Of a stretch of 64,000 nucleotides of DNA, positions 52,558 to 61,108 are shown one piece after another. The DNA comes from Asanoa ishikariensis. GTDB lineage: Bacteria > Actinomycetota > Actinomycetes > Mycobacteriales > Micromonosporaceae. Each line of letters opens with the position of its first letter. Positions within the stretch are counted from its first letter, which is position 1. The stretch is from positions 568,193 through 632,192 of the forward strand of contig NZ_FNQB01000004.1 of assembly GCF_900107455.1 (NCBI RefSeq), in the 5' to 3' direction. The notes beneath the pieces were generated by a model. It was not told where the DNA came from and searched no databases. It was given only the letters and a program-made list of their open reading frames with translations. The position numbers were made by a program, and so were the translations under genes.

Positions 52558-52997
52558 GCCAGTGCTTCGGTGACCCTGCTCAGGTGGGCGTCGACCTGGC
52601 CGCGGTCGTAGCCGCGGAACGAGACCGGCAGCCGCGCCTCGGCGATCGCCCGCAGAGCAGCCGCCCGGCGGAACGGGTCGTTCTCTCCGATCGCGGCCTC
52701 GGCCTTGGCGAACAGCGCGTCCGTCTCCGCGATCCGGTAGCCACGCAACACGATCGTCGGCCGGAACGACGAGTCGGGCGTCGGGGCGGGCAGGAGCGTC
52801 CGGCAGGAGGCCAGCCAGGCGTCGACCTGAGCCCGGTCGTAGCCCCGCAGCGCCATGGTCAGCGGCTCCGCGCCGGCGATCAGAGATTCGATGCGGTCGG
52901 GGTCGCCCGCCGCCGCGTGCACGGCCCGCACGAGAGTGTCCACGGTGTGCCGGTCATAGCCCCGCAGGCTGATGTCGAAGTCGGTCACGCGGGACAT
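52554..52997 (-). CDS. RGYD-repeat protein, DivIVA-like motifs
   Basis: 147 residues built of four related units beginning at residues 12, 51, 85 and 128: RGYDRHTVDTLV, RGYDRAQVDAWL, RGYRIAETDALF, RGYDRGQVDAHL. FRGYDRxQVDxxL is the signature of DivIVA-domain N-termini, which bind curved membranes, and of short repeats found in actinobacterial proteins. There is no long coiled coil, so this is not a classical DivIVA. Function unknown. It starts about 20 bases from a large hairpin repeat. Confidence 0.8.
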   Translation of the reverse strand: MSRVTDFDISLRGYDRHTVDTLVRAVHAAAGDPDRIESLIAGAEPLTMALRGYDRAQVDAWLASCRTLLPAPTPDSSFRPTIVLRGYRIAETDALFAKAEAAIGENDPFRRAAALRAIAEARLPVSFRGYDRGQVDAHLSRVTEALA

Positions 52998-53019
52998 TGT
53001 CGTCGCCCTCCGCCTGTTG

Positions 53020-53065
53020 GCAAGGGTCCCTTGTTATGCGGAAAGCGTTAACAAGGGACCCTTGC
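53020..53065. repeat. Perfect 17-bp inverted repeat, AAGGGTCCCTTGTTA type
   Basis: GCAAGGGTCCCTTGTTA (53020-53036) and its exact complement (53049-53065) enclose a 12-base loop TGCGGAAAGCGT. It lies 13 bases beyond the stop of the DinB-like gene (leftward) and upstream of the RGYD-repeat gene, so it may terminate the former. I recall very similar hairpins as abundant repeats in Micromonosporaceae genomes; only one copy is in this window. Confidence 0.8.
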
Positions 53066-53078
53066 TTAGCATCGGCCG

Positions 53079-53675
53079 TCAGGCGGACCAGTCGGAGCGG
53101 CGGCCGAGGTAGGCCAGGAGGACGGTGACGTCGTCGTCGGTCGGGTTCGTCGCGATCGCCGGTGCGTAGGCGAAGGCGCGCAGCGGCTCCACGATCTCCA
53201 CGGCGACCTTCATCAGCGACCGGGCGAGCTCCGGGGTCAGCGGCGACGGCTGGCCCGTGGCCACGGCGATGTCCCACGCGTGGACGGCCGCGTCGAGGGC
53301 GGCGGCGCCCGAGCCGACCCAGGTCGGCAGCGGGCCGAGGGGGAGCGGGGTCGGTGCGGTCTCGGCGCTCTTGTCGACGGTCGCCCAGGCGGCGGCCGCG
53401 GCGTCGAGGTGCGGGTTCAGATAGGCCGTCGGGTCCTGGGTGAGGACGCCGGAGGGTGCGAACGGGTTCTCGGTCGGCGCGTCCCCGCCGGTGATCGCCC
53501 ACGCGAAGCCGCGCTGGTCGCCGGCCGCGTGCTGGAGGACCTGGGTGGCGTTCCAGTCCGTGCACGGCGTGGGGCGGTCCCAGTCGCCGGCAGCGACGCC
53601 GGCCACCGTCGCGCGCAGCACGCGGTGGGCCTCGTCCAGCACGTCCCAGCCGCTGATGGTGATGTTCTCGCTCAT
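53079..53675 (-). CDS. TIGR03086-type DinB-like metal-binding protein
   Basis: 198 residues from ATG 53673-53675, preceded by GGAG at 6 bases. Pattern of the mycothiol-dependent maleylpyruvate isomerase-like DinB fold: DWDRPTPCTDWNATQVLQHAAGD with metal-binding His, and AALDAAVHAWDIAVATGQ. Family members are often thiol-dependent detoxification enzymes; the substrate is unknown. A strong palindrome upstream suggests repressor control. Confidence 0.9.
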   Translation of the reverse strand: MSENITISGWDVLDEAHRVLRATVAGVAAGDWDRPTPCTDWNATQVLQHAAGDQRGFAWAITGGDAPTENPFAPSGVLTQDPTAYLNPHLDAAAAAWATVDKSAETAPTPLPLGPLPTWVGSGAAALDAAVHAWDIAVATGQPSPLTPELARSLMKVAVEIVEPLRAFAYAPAIATNPTDDDVTVLLAYLGRRSDWSA

Positions 53676-53708
53676 GCCTGACTCCATCCGAAGGAGGAAC
53701 GGATCGGA

Positions 53709-53752
53709 CCGTTCCGCTAAGACCGAGCTTAGCGGAACGGATCCTTCCGTTC
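53709..53752. promoter_or_regulatory. Palindromic operator upstream of the DinB-like gene
   Basis: CCGTTCCGCTAAG (53709-53721) and its complement (53728-53740) form a 13-bp inverted repeat with a 6-base spacer; GAACGGA (53735-53741) and TCCGTTC (53746-53752) form a second, overlapping one. It lies 34 bases upstream of the DinB-like gene start, where a TetR-type repressor might bind. No regulator gene is adjacent. Confidence 0.55.
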
Positions 53753-53757
53753 AAGTC

Positions 53758-54336
53758 TTAGAGCGCGGGCTTCGCGTGCTCCAGCCACAGGGTCGCGAGC
53801 AGGTCGTGCCCGCGGTCGCTCGGGTGGACGCCGTCGGGTGCCATCTCGGCTGGGGTGCCGGCGCCGGCCAGAGCGGTGTCCGCCGGCACGAGGGTCGCGC
53901 CGTATTCCGCCGCCAGCTTGCGTACGACCGCCAGCTTCGGGTCGAGGTCCTCGCGCCAGGTGACCTGCTCCTCGTTGATCGGCAGCAGGAACGGCTCGAT
54001 CAGCACGACCGGGACGCCGGCCAGCGGGTCGAGCAGCGCGCGGTAGTTCTCCTCGAACTCCTCCGCCGTCGTCACCGCGCCGCTGTCGTAGCGACGCCAG
54101 GTGTCGTTGACGCCGACCAGGATGCTGACCAGGTCCGGCCGCTCCGCCAGCACGTCGGCGGCCCAGCGGTCGCGCAGGTCGCGGGCGCTGTTGCCGCTGA
54201 TCCCGCGGTTGACCACGCGGACGGCGTCGCCCAGGGTCGTGGCGATCCGGCGGACGTAGCCGTCGCCGAGGCCGGTCGGGTCGTCGCGGCGTTCGCAGTC
54301 GGTGATGCTGTCGCCGGCGAAAACGATGGTGGTCAT
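53758..54336 (-). CDS. SGNH-hydrolase esterase
   Basis: 192 residues with all four blocks: GDS (S10, VFAGDSITD), GISGNS, GVND and DGVHPSD. There is no signal peptide, so it acts in the cytosol. The neighbouring alpha-galactosidase (4-bp overlap) suggests a carbohydrate acetyl-esterase that removes acetyl groups from imported oligosaccharides. Confidence 0.92.
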   Translation of the reverse strand: MTTIVFAGDSITDCERRDDPTGLGDGYVRRIATTLGDAVRVVNRGISGNSARDLRDRWAADVLAERPDLVSILVGVNDTWRRYDSGAVTTAEEFEENYRALLDPLAGVPVVLIEPFLLPINEEQVTWREDLDPKLAVVRKLAAEYGATLVPADTALAGAGTPAEMAPDGVHPSDRGHDLLATLWLEHAKPAL

Positions 54337-56489
54337 GAAATCCTCTCGATGTCGAACAGCATGGCCTGTTGGGGATTGAGCGTGGGCAGGGGCACGCCGG
54401 CCACGGTCAGCACCGCGCCGGAGAGCTCGATCGGACCGGCCGCCACCCACGCCGGGTCGGCGGCCTGGTGCCGGCTCGCCGCTCCCAGCTCTTCGCGGAT
54501 GGTCACGCGGTAGCGGGCGGACGCGTCCAGACCCGGAAAGCGGACCCGCCCGGACTGGCCCGCCGCCGACGTCTGGAAACGGATCCAGGTGAACAGCGCC
54601 CGCGAGCCGTCCTGCGCGACGGTGCCGTAGAGCGCGGTCGCGTCGTCGGCGACGTCGGCGTTGACCACCCGGCCCGTGTGCAGCAGCGGCCGGAACTCGC
54701 GGTACAGCGCGGACCAGGCCGCGACCCTCGCGAGCGTGGCCGGGTCGGCGGCGGTGAGGTCCTGCTCGATGCCGGCGTGCGCGGTCAGCGAGGCGACGAG
54801 CCGGAACGACAGGTCGGTGGTCCGCGACGTGGTGTGCGCCCGGGCCGCGCCGAGGTGCGAACCGACGAGCTCCGGCGGTACGAGTACCCGGGTCCAGCGT
54901 TCGATCTGGGCACGTTCCACGGGGTCGTTGCAGTCCGAGGCCCACACCCGGTCGGTGCGGTCGAGGATGCCGAGGTCGACCCGGCCGCCGCCGCCGGAGC
55001 ACGTCTCGATCTCCAGGCCCGGGTGCCGTTTCCGTAGCTCGTCCAGCAGTCGGTAGAGCGCGAGCGTCTGGCGCCGCACGCCGGGCCGTTCCTCGCTGAC
55101 CGCCTCGAGCAGGTCCCGGTTGTGGTCCCATTTCAGGTAGTCGATCGAGTACGCCGACACGAGCTCGTCGAGCCGCGCCAGCAGGTAGTCGTAGGCCTCC
55201 GGGCGGGCGATGTCCAGCACATACTGGCGGCGGGCGGTCGGTCCGAGCCCCGCCCGCGGCCCGAGCACCCAGTCCGGATGCGCGCGCGCCAGGTCGGAGT
55301 CGAGGTTGACCATCTCCGGCTCGAACCACAGCCCGAACTGCATGCCGTGCGCGCGGACCACCTTCACGAATGGTTCGAGCCCGTCGGGCCAGACGTCGCC
55401 GTCCACGAACCAGTCGCCGAGGCCGGCGTCGGCCTCGCGGCGCCCGCGGAACCAGCCGTCGTCCAGCACGATCCGCTCGACGCCCACCTCGGCGGCCCGC
55501 TCGACCAGGTCGGTGAGCCGGTCGAGGTCGTGGTCGAAGTACACGGCCTCCCAGGTGTTGAGCACGAGCGGCCGCGGCGTGCGGGGATGCCGCTCGCGCG
55601 CCCGCAGCCGGCGGTGCAGGCGGTCGGCGACACCGTCGGTGCCGGCGTCCGACCAGACGAACAGCACCGTCGGGGCGTCGTAGCGCTCGCCCTCGGCCAG
55701 GATGACCTCGCCCGAGCGCAGCGACTCGCCGGCGCCGATGACGGCGGAGAAGGTGCCCGCGCCCTCCGGCAGCCGTTCGGCCAGGTAACGCTGTTCGCCG
55801 CTCCAGGCCAGGTGTGCCGCCCACACCTCGCCGTGCCCGAACCCGAACGCGGCCGTCCCGGCCAGCAACAGATAGGGCGAGTCGTGACCGGGCTTGCCGC
55901 GCCGGGTCGAGCGCAGGTGCGTGCCGAAACCGAACGGCGCACGCTGCGGCGCGCGTTCCCGGCACCACTTCCCGGTGAAGTCGAGCAGCTCGACGGCGCG
56001 CTCGGGCACGGGCAGCAGGGCGACCAGACCGTCCAATGTGTACGCGGCAGCGCCGGGCGCCGCCCGCTCGACGCTCATCGTGACCGCCAGCACCCCGAAT
56101 CGGTCGAGCTCGTAGCCGACCGTCGACCGCAATCCCGAAACCTCGTCGACGAACCGGAAGAACATCCGGCCGCCGACGCCGTCGGGCGGCACGTCCGTCC
56201 AATGTGACTCAAGCTCCGGGCGCGGCGTGGTGCCGAAACCGGCCGCGTGGCCCGACTGTGCGGGCGTGCCCGACCAGCCGTCGCGCTCGCTCGGCCACAC
56301 CGACAGCACCCGTGGCACGTCGGGGGAGTTGTTGAGCACCGCCGGCCCGGCGGTGAGCCGAAGGTCGTCCGCCGGGGCGTCGAGGTCGGCACCCCAGTGC
56401 AGCACCCGGGGCACGGGATGGCACACCTCCACGACGAAGGCGGTGCCTCCGGCTCGCAGGGCGAGGACGGCTTCGGCGCCGGACAGCAT
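54333..56489 (-). CDS. GH36 alpha-galactosidase
   Basis: 718 residues from ATG 56487-56489 (GGAGG 9 bases upstream; a TTG six bases further is too close to it). The GH36 catalytic barrel has the nucleophile D455 in YLKWDHNRD, the CSGGGGRVDLG motif and the acid/base D519 in WASDCND. N-terminal beta-sandwich (about 1-300) and C-terminal sheet domain are present. No signal peptide: it removes alpha-galactosyl residues from oligosaccharides inside the cell. Divergent from the sugar-ABC operon. Confidence 0.95.
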   Translation of the reverse strand: MLSGAEAVLALRAGGTAFVVEVCHPVPRVLHWGADLDAPADDLRLTAGPAVLNNSPDVPRVLSVWPSERDGWSGTPAQSGHAAGFGTTPRPELESHWTDVPPDGVGGRMFFRFVDEVSGLRSTVGYELDRFGVLAVTMSVERAAPGAAAYTLDGLVALLPVPERAVELLDFTGKWCRERAPQRAPFGFGTHLRSTRRGKPGHDSPYLLLAGTAAFGFGHGEVWAAHLAWSGEQRYLAERLPEGAGTFSAVIGAGESLRSGEVILAEGERYDAPTVLFVWSDAGTDGVADRLHRRLRARERHPRTPRPLVLNTWEAVYFDHDLDRLTDLVERAAEVGVERIVLDDGWFRGRREADAGLGDWFVDGDVWPDGLEPFVKVVRAHGMQFGLWFEPEMVNLDSDLARAHPDWVLGPRAGLGPTARRQYVLDIARPEAYDYLLARLDELVSAYSIDYLKWDHNRDLLEAVSEERPGVRRQTLALYRLLDELRKRHPGLEIETCSGGGGRVDLGILDRTDRVWASDCNDPVERAQIERWTRVLVPPELVGSHLGAARAHTTSRTTDLSFRLVASLTAHAGIEQDLTAADPATLARVAAWSALYREFRPLLHTGRVVNADVADDATALYGTVAQDGSRALFTWIRFQTSAAGQSGRVRFPGLDASARYRVTIREELGAASRHQAADPAWVAAGPIELSGAVLTVAGVPLPTLNPQQAMLFDIERIS

Positions 56490-56525
56490 GTGCAACAGCC
56501 TCCGTGGACGTTACGACCAGGTTAC

Positions 56526-56555
56526 TTGACGGCGTTAATTAACCATGCTTAGTCT
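56526..56555 (+). promoter_or_regulatory. Promoter with GTTAATTAAC palindrome for sugar-ABC operon
   Basis: TTGACG (56526-56531) and TAGTCT (56550-56555) are spaced 18 bases, a good sigma-70-type promoter. The perfect 10-bp palindrome GTTAATTAAC (56534-56543) fills the spacer, so a repressor bound there would block polymerase. The ROK regulator at the end of the locus is the obvious candidate. Position between divergent genes means it could control both. Confidence 0.6.
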
Positions 56556-56607
56556 GTCGCCGCAAGCGCCGGGGCGCAGGCCACAACGTGCGGGAGCAGG
56601 CAGACCA

Positions 56608-57576
56608 ATGGCGGTCCTGGAAACAACCGCCCGCGATCAGCGGGCATCGGGAGAGGCGACGCGGCGGCGGAAGAACGCCCGCCGCACGACGAACCCGTAC
56701 TCGCCCGCGCACCGCGGCGACGCGAAACTCGCCTGGGTGCTCATCGCCCCGGCACTGGTCGGATTCGCCGTTTTCGCGGCCTACCCGACCCTGCGAGGGA
56801 TCTATCTCAGCTTCACCGACTTCGCGGTGCTTTCCCCGCCCGAGTGGATCGGCCTCGACAACTACCGGCAGCTCCTGGGCGACGAGGTCTTCTGGTCCTC
56901 GCTCGGCGTCACCGTCTACTTCGTACTGTTGTCGGTGAGCCTCGGTCTCGTCGTCTCGGTCGTCACCGCGGCCGTGCTGCACCGGATCACGTCCTCGACG
57001 GTCATCCGCGGCCTGATCATCCTGCCGTTCCTCATCTCCGGCGTCGTGGCCGGAACGGTGTGGTGGTGGATGCTCGACAGCCAGCTCGGCATCGTCAACA
57101 TCGTCATCAAGGCGTTCGGCGGTGACGGCATCCAGTTCCTGACCTCGCGAGACTGGGCCATCCCGTCGGTCGCGCTGATCAACGTGTGGAAGCAGATGGG
57201 CTACACCGCGATCATCATCTTCGCGGGGCTGCAGACCATCCCGGCGACCATCTACGAGGCGGGCCGGGTCGACGGGGCCAGCGAGCTGCGGATGTTCCGC
57301 ACGCTGACGCTCCCGCTGCTGCGCCCGATCCTCGCCCTGGTGGTCGTCCTGAACGTCATCAACGCGTTCCAGGTGTTCGACATCGTCTCGGTGACCACCA
57401 AGGGCGGCCCGGCCAACGCCTCCAACGTGCTCCAGATGTACATCTACAGCAAGGCGTTCGGGCAATTCGACTTCGGGTACGCGGCGACGATGTCGCTGGC
57501 CCTCTTCGTGATCCTCATTGCCATCACCTTCCTGCAGATGCGGCTGCTGCGGGCGAGCGAATCGGACACCAACTGA
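56608..57576 (+). CDS. Sugar ABC permease, MalF/UgpA type
   Basis: 322 residues from ATG 56608, with GGGAG 11 bases upstream. Six membrane segments and the EAA loop EAGRVDGASELRMFRTLTLP that docks the ATPase. With the next permease and the lipoprotein downstream it forms a CUT1-type importer for oligosaccharides. No ATPase gene is present; a shared MsiK-type ATPase elsewhere is usual. Confidence 0.93.
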   Translation: MAVLETTARDQRASGEATRRRKNARRTTNPYSPAHRGDAKLAWVLIAPALVGFAVFAAYPTLRGIYLSFTDFAVLSPPEWIGLDNYRQLLGDEVFWSSLGVTVYFVLLSVSLGLVVSVVTAAVLHRITSSTVIRGLIILPFLISGVVAGTVWWWMLDSQLGIVNIVIKAFGGDGIQFLTSRDWAIPSVALINVWKQMGYTAIIIFAGLQTIPATIYEAGRVDGASELRMFRTLTLPLLRPILALVVVLNVINAFQVFDIVSVTTKGGPANASNVLQMYIYSKAFGQFDFGYAATMSLALFVILIAITFLQMRLLRASESDTN

Positions 57577-58475
57577 TGACGGCCACCGCCACCCGCCGGC
57601 GCCGGTTCAGCGTCGGGAAGGGCTTCGCCTGGGCGTACCTCATCGGTGTGCTCGTCGTGACGATCTTCCCGTTCTACTGGATCCTGCGCACCGCGCTGTC
57701 CGACAACTACGCGCTGAGCGCCGACCCGGCCTCGCCGCTGCCCGTCGGCTTCACCTGGGGTCCGTTCAAGCGCGTGCTCGGCCTGGCGACCACCCAGGAG
57801 TCGATCGCGGAGGGCGGCTCGGGCGCGTCGATCGAGATCGGCCACTTCCTGGTGAACTCGATCGTCTACGCCACCGTCTCGACGGTGCTGGTCGTGTTCT
57901 TCTCGACGCTCGCGGCGTACGCGTTCTCGCGGTTGCACTGGCGCGGCCGCAACCTCATGTTCAGCCTCTTCCTGACCGCCCTCATGGTGCCCGGCATCCT
58001 CACGCTGCTGCCGAACTTCGTACTCGTGAAGGAACTCGGTCTGCTCAACACCTTCGCCGGCATGATCCTGCCCTTCGGGCTGTTCTCGGCCTTCAACATC
58101 TTCTTCCTGCGCCAGTTCATGCTCGGCCTCTCGACGGAGATCGAGGAGGCGGCCCTGATCGACGGCGCCGGCCGGTTGCGGGTGCTGTTCGGCATCACGC
58201 TGCCGATGACCAGCGGCCCGATCTTCACGCTGTCGATCCTGGGCTTCATCGGGATGTGGAACGACTACTTCTGGCCGCTGCTGGTCACCAGCGACGAGTC
58301 CGTGCAGCCGCTGACGCTCGCGCTCGCCGTGTTCAAGCAGTCCTCGCCGCAGGCCCAGCCCGACTGGGCCGGGCTGATGGCGGCGACGCTGGTCGCGGCC
58401 GTGCCGATGCTCGCGCTGTTCATGGCGTTCGGCCGCCGCATCGTCAACTCCATCGGCTTCTCGGGGATCAAATGA
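57576..58475 (+). CDS. Sugar ABC permease, MalG/UgpE type
   Basis: 299 residues, six membrane segments, EAA loop EEAALIDGAGRLRVLFGITLP. It overlaps the MalF-type gene by 1 bp and the GH95 gene by 4 bp. It is the second membrane subunit of the CUT1 importer. Confidence 0.94.
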   Translation: MTATATRRRRFSVGKGFAWAYLIGVLVVTIFPFYWILRTALSDNYALSADPASPLPVGFTWGPFKRVLGLATTQESIAEGGSGASIEIGHFLVNSIVYATVSTVLVVFFSTLAAYAFSRLHWRGRNLMFSLFLTALMVPGILTLLPNFVLVKELGLLNTFAGMILPFGLFSAFNIFFLRQFMLGLSTEIEEAALIDGAGRLRVLFGITLPMTSGPIFTLSILGFIGMWNDYFWPLLVTSDESVQPLTLALAVFKQSSPQAQPDWAGLMAATLVAAVPMLALFMAFGRRIVNSIGFSGIK

Positions 58476-60994
58476 GCCTCCGACTCTCCTGGGACTCGCC
58501 GGCGCGCGACTGGGTCGAGGCCACCCCGCTGGGCAACGGCCGGATCGGGGCCATGGCGTACGGCGGCGGCCCGTCCGCTCTCATCCAGGTCAACGACGCC
58601 ACGGTGTGGTCGGGTCACCCGTCCGGGCCGGCTCAGGCGCTTGATGCCCTGGTCGCCGGCGGGGCCGGCCCTGCCCGGCTCGCCGAGATCCGGTCGGCCA
58701 TCGACGCGGGGGACCTGCGCCGCGCCGAGTCGCTGCTGATGAGCTTCGAAGGGCCGTACTCCCAGGAGTTCCTGCCGTTCGTCGACCTGACCCTGCGCAC
58801 TCGTGGGGTGGATGCTCGCCCGGCCCGGGTTCTCGACCTGGACGAGTCGCACCTGACCGAGTTTTTCGAGATCGACGGGTCGGCGGTGACCCGGCGTACC
58901 TTCGTCTCCGCGCCGGCCGGTTGCTTGTTCGTCGCGTACACAGCCGACGCGCCTGTGCTCGACGTTCACATGAGCCTGTCGACCGTGTTGCGGGAGGCGG
59001 GCCGGGGTGGCGGCTCGGCGGACCTCGCTCTCGACGTGCTCGCGCCCGTCGACGGCGCACCGCTGCACGAGCCGGCGGTGCCGGGCCACCGGTACGAGAC
59101 GGACGGCTTCGACCATTTCGCCACCGCGGCGCTGGCGGTGGAGAGCGACGGAACCCAGGGTCGGGACGGCGACTTCCTGTGGGTCCGTGGGGCGAGCCGG
59201 CTGCTGATCGCCCTGTCGACGTCGAGCCGGGCCGCACTGTGGTGGGGCGACCCGGCCGGCTCCGACTGGCGGACCTCCTCGCGTGAGGAGATTCGGGAGC
59301 GCGCACGCTCGACCGCGCGGGAGGCCTTGCGGCGGACCGCGTCCGAGCGGCTCGCCGAGCACGTGGCGGATCTGCGGGACCACGTGTCGGGAGCGCGCTT
59401 CGCGATCGGCGGCCGGCGCGCCGGCACCTGGGACGTCGCGCGCGACGTCCTGCGGGGGACCGACGAGGGCCTGCGGGCGACGGTTCTCGCCGAGTACGGG
59501 CGCTACCTGCTCGGTGCTTCGTCCCGCGCCGGGAACCCCGCGGCGAACCTCCAGGGGATCTGGAACGCCTCGCTGCGGCCGCCGTGGTCCTCCAACTACA
59601 CGATCAACATCAACACGCAGATGAACTACTGGCCGGCGCCGGTGGTGGGGCTGGAAGACTCCGCCGCACCGCTGGCGGCCATGGTCCGGCGGCTCGCGTC
59701 GACCGGCAGCGACGTGGCGGCGCGGCTCTATGGCGCGCGCGGCTGGGTGGCGCACCACAACAGCGACCTGTGGGGCTGGAGCCTGCCGGTCGGCATGGGA
59801 CACGGCGCGCCGAGCTGGGCGATCTGGATGATGGGCGGCGTCTGGCTGACCCACAACATGTGGGACCAATACGAGTTCTCGGGCGACCGCGCTCTGCTGG
59901 CCGACACCGTGTGGCCGCTGATGCGCGGTGCGGCGGAGTTCTGCCTCGACTGGCTCGTCGACGACCCCGCGACCGGTGGGCTGCGGACCATCCCGTCGAC
60001 CTCGCCGGAGAACCTGTACGTGGGCGCGGACGGGCGCCCGGAAGCGCTGAGCGCACTGACCACGACGGACCTGGCGCTGATCCGTTCCTTGTTCGAACGC
60101 TCCCGCAAAGCGATCGCGACGCTGGCCATGGCTGATCCGCTCGATGCCGAGATCGCCTCCGCGCTTGATCGGCTGCCAGTCGTGGCCCATCCGCTCGATG
60201 CGGTAGCCGCATCCACGGTTGACCAGCTGCCGGCGGTGGTTGATCCGCTCGATGCGGAGCTGGCCGCTGCCGTCGATGGCTTGCCAGGCGTGGTTGATCC
60301 GCTCGATGCGGAGCTTGCCGCAGCGCTCGATCGGCTGCCGGGCCTGTCCGTCGGCCAGGACGGCCGGCTGCGCGAGTGGTCGGCGGACGTGGCGGACGTG
60401 GACCCGCACCATCGGCACCTGTCGCCGCTGGTCGCCCTCTATCCGCTGGACCTCGTCGACCCCGTCGAGACCCCCGACCTCGCCAAGGCGGCCCGGGCCT
60501 TCCTCGAAGGCCGCGGACCCGGGGCGATGGGCTGGTCGTGGGCCTGGAAGATCGCGCTGCGGGCCCGCCTGGGCGACGCTGCCGAGGCGCGGGAGCTGTT
60601 GTTGGAGGCGCTCACCCCCTACGACCGCGACCACAGCGAGCACGCCCCCGTCGACGGATCCGAATGGGGCGGGCTCCTGCCGAACCTGTTCAGCACCCAC
60701 CCACCGGTGCAGCTGGACGGCAACTACGGGTTCACGGCGGCGATCGCCGAGATGCTCGTGCAGAGCCACCGGGGGCGCGTGCGGTTGCTGCCCGCGCTTC
60801 CGGCGCAGTGGCCGGACGGCTGGGTGACCGGCCTGCGGGTCCGCGGCGGGCTCGAGGTGGACCTTCGCTGGGCCGGATGCGCGGTCTCCAGCGCGGTGTT
60901 CCGCGGACTACCGCAACACATCGTCGTCCAGCACGGCGGCGACCAGTTCGAGCTCGACGTGCCCTCCCACGGCGAGGTCGCCCTCCACATCTGA
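58472..60994 (+). CDS. GH95 alpha-L-fucosidase-like enzyme with internal repeat
   Basis: 840 residues, GH95 throughout: N-terminal sandwich (WVEATPLGNGRIGAMAYG), the (alpha/alpha)6 barrel with GNPAANLQGIWN, NINTQMNYWPA, the catalytic-acid Glu in TSPENLY (E513) and the Asp in QLDGNYGFTAA (D749). The family contains alpha-1,2-L-fucosidase and alpha-L-galactosidase. No signal peptide, so cytosolic. Residues 555-626 are four tandem 18-residue units, whereas relatives have one; the frame is kept. It is inside the ABC importer operon, which suggests fucosylated, galactosylated glycans such as xyloglucan oligosaccharides. Confidence 0.92.
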   Translation: MSLRLSWDSPARDWVEATPLGNGRIGAMAYGGGPSALIQVNDATVWSGHPSGPAQALDALVAGGAGPARLAEIRSAIDAGDLRRAESLLMSFEGPYSQEFLPFVDLTLRTRGVDARPARVLDLDESHLTEFFEIDGSAVTRRTFVSAPAGCLFVAYTADAPVLDVHMSLSTVLREAGRGGGSADLALDVLAPVDGAPLHEPAVPGHRYETDGFDHFATAALAVESDGTQGRDGDFLWVRGASRLLIALSTSSRAALWWGDPAGSDWRTSSREEIRERARSTAREALRRTASERLAEHVADLRDHVSGARFAIGGRRAGTWDVARDVLRGTDEGLRATVLAEYGRYLLGASSRAGNPAANLQGIWNASLRPPWSSNYTININTQMNYWPAPVVGLEDSAAPLAAMVRRLASTGSDVAARLYGARGWVAHHNSDLWGWSLPVGMGHGAPSWAIWMMGGVWLTHNMWDQYEFSGDRALLADTVWPLMRGAAEFCLDWLVDDPATGGLRTIPSTSPENLYVGADGRPEALSALTTTDLALIRSLFERSRKAIATLAMADPLDAEIASALDRLPVVAHPLDAVAASTVDQLPAVVDPLDAELAAAVDGLPGVVDPLDAELAAALDRLPGLSVGQDGRLREWSADVADVDPHHRHLSPLVALYPLDLVDPVETPDLAKAARAFLEGRGPGAMGWSWAWKIALRARLGDAAEARELLLEALTPYDRDHSEHAPVDGSEWGGLLPNLFSTHPPVQLDGNYGFTAAIAEMLVQSHRGRVRLLPALPAQWPDGWVTGLRVRGGLEVDLRWAGCAVSSAVFRGLPQHIVVQHGGDQFELDVPSHGEVALHI
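60134..60349 (+). repeat. 54-bp coding minisatellite, four copies, in GH95 gene
   Basis: Units start at 60134, 60188, 60242 and 60296, each beginning (G/C)ATCCGCTCGATGC. They encode PLDAE-type 18-residue repeats ending in LP. Units 3 and 4 are the most alike; units 1 and 2 have drifted. Unit 4 leads back into normal GH95 sequence. Confidence 0.9.
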
Positions 60995-61108
60995 CAACCC
61001 CAACACCTGCCGGGCATCGGACGCGCACCCTCGTCCGATGTGGATGAAGCACGCCCCGGCGCACCCCTTGGACCCACCACGCCCCCGAGAAACCACAGTG
61101 AGGAATCG

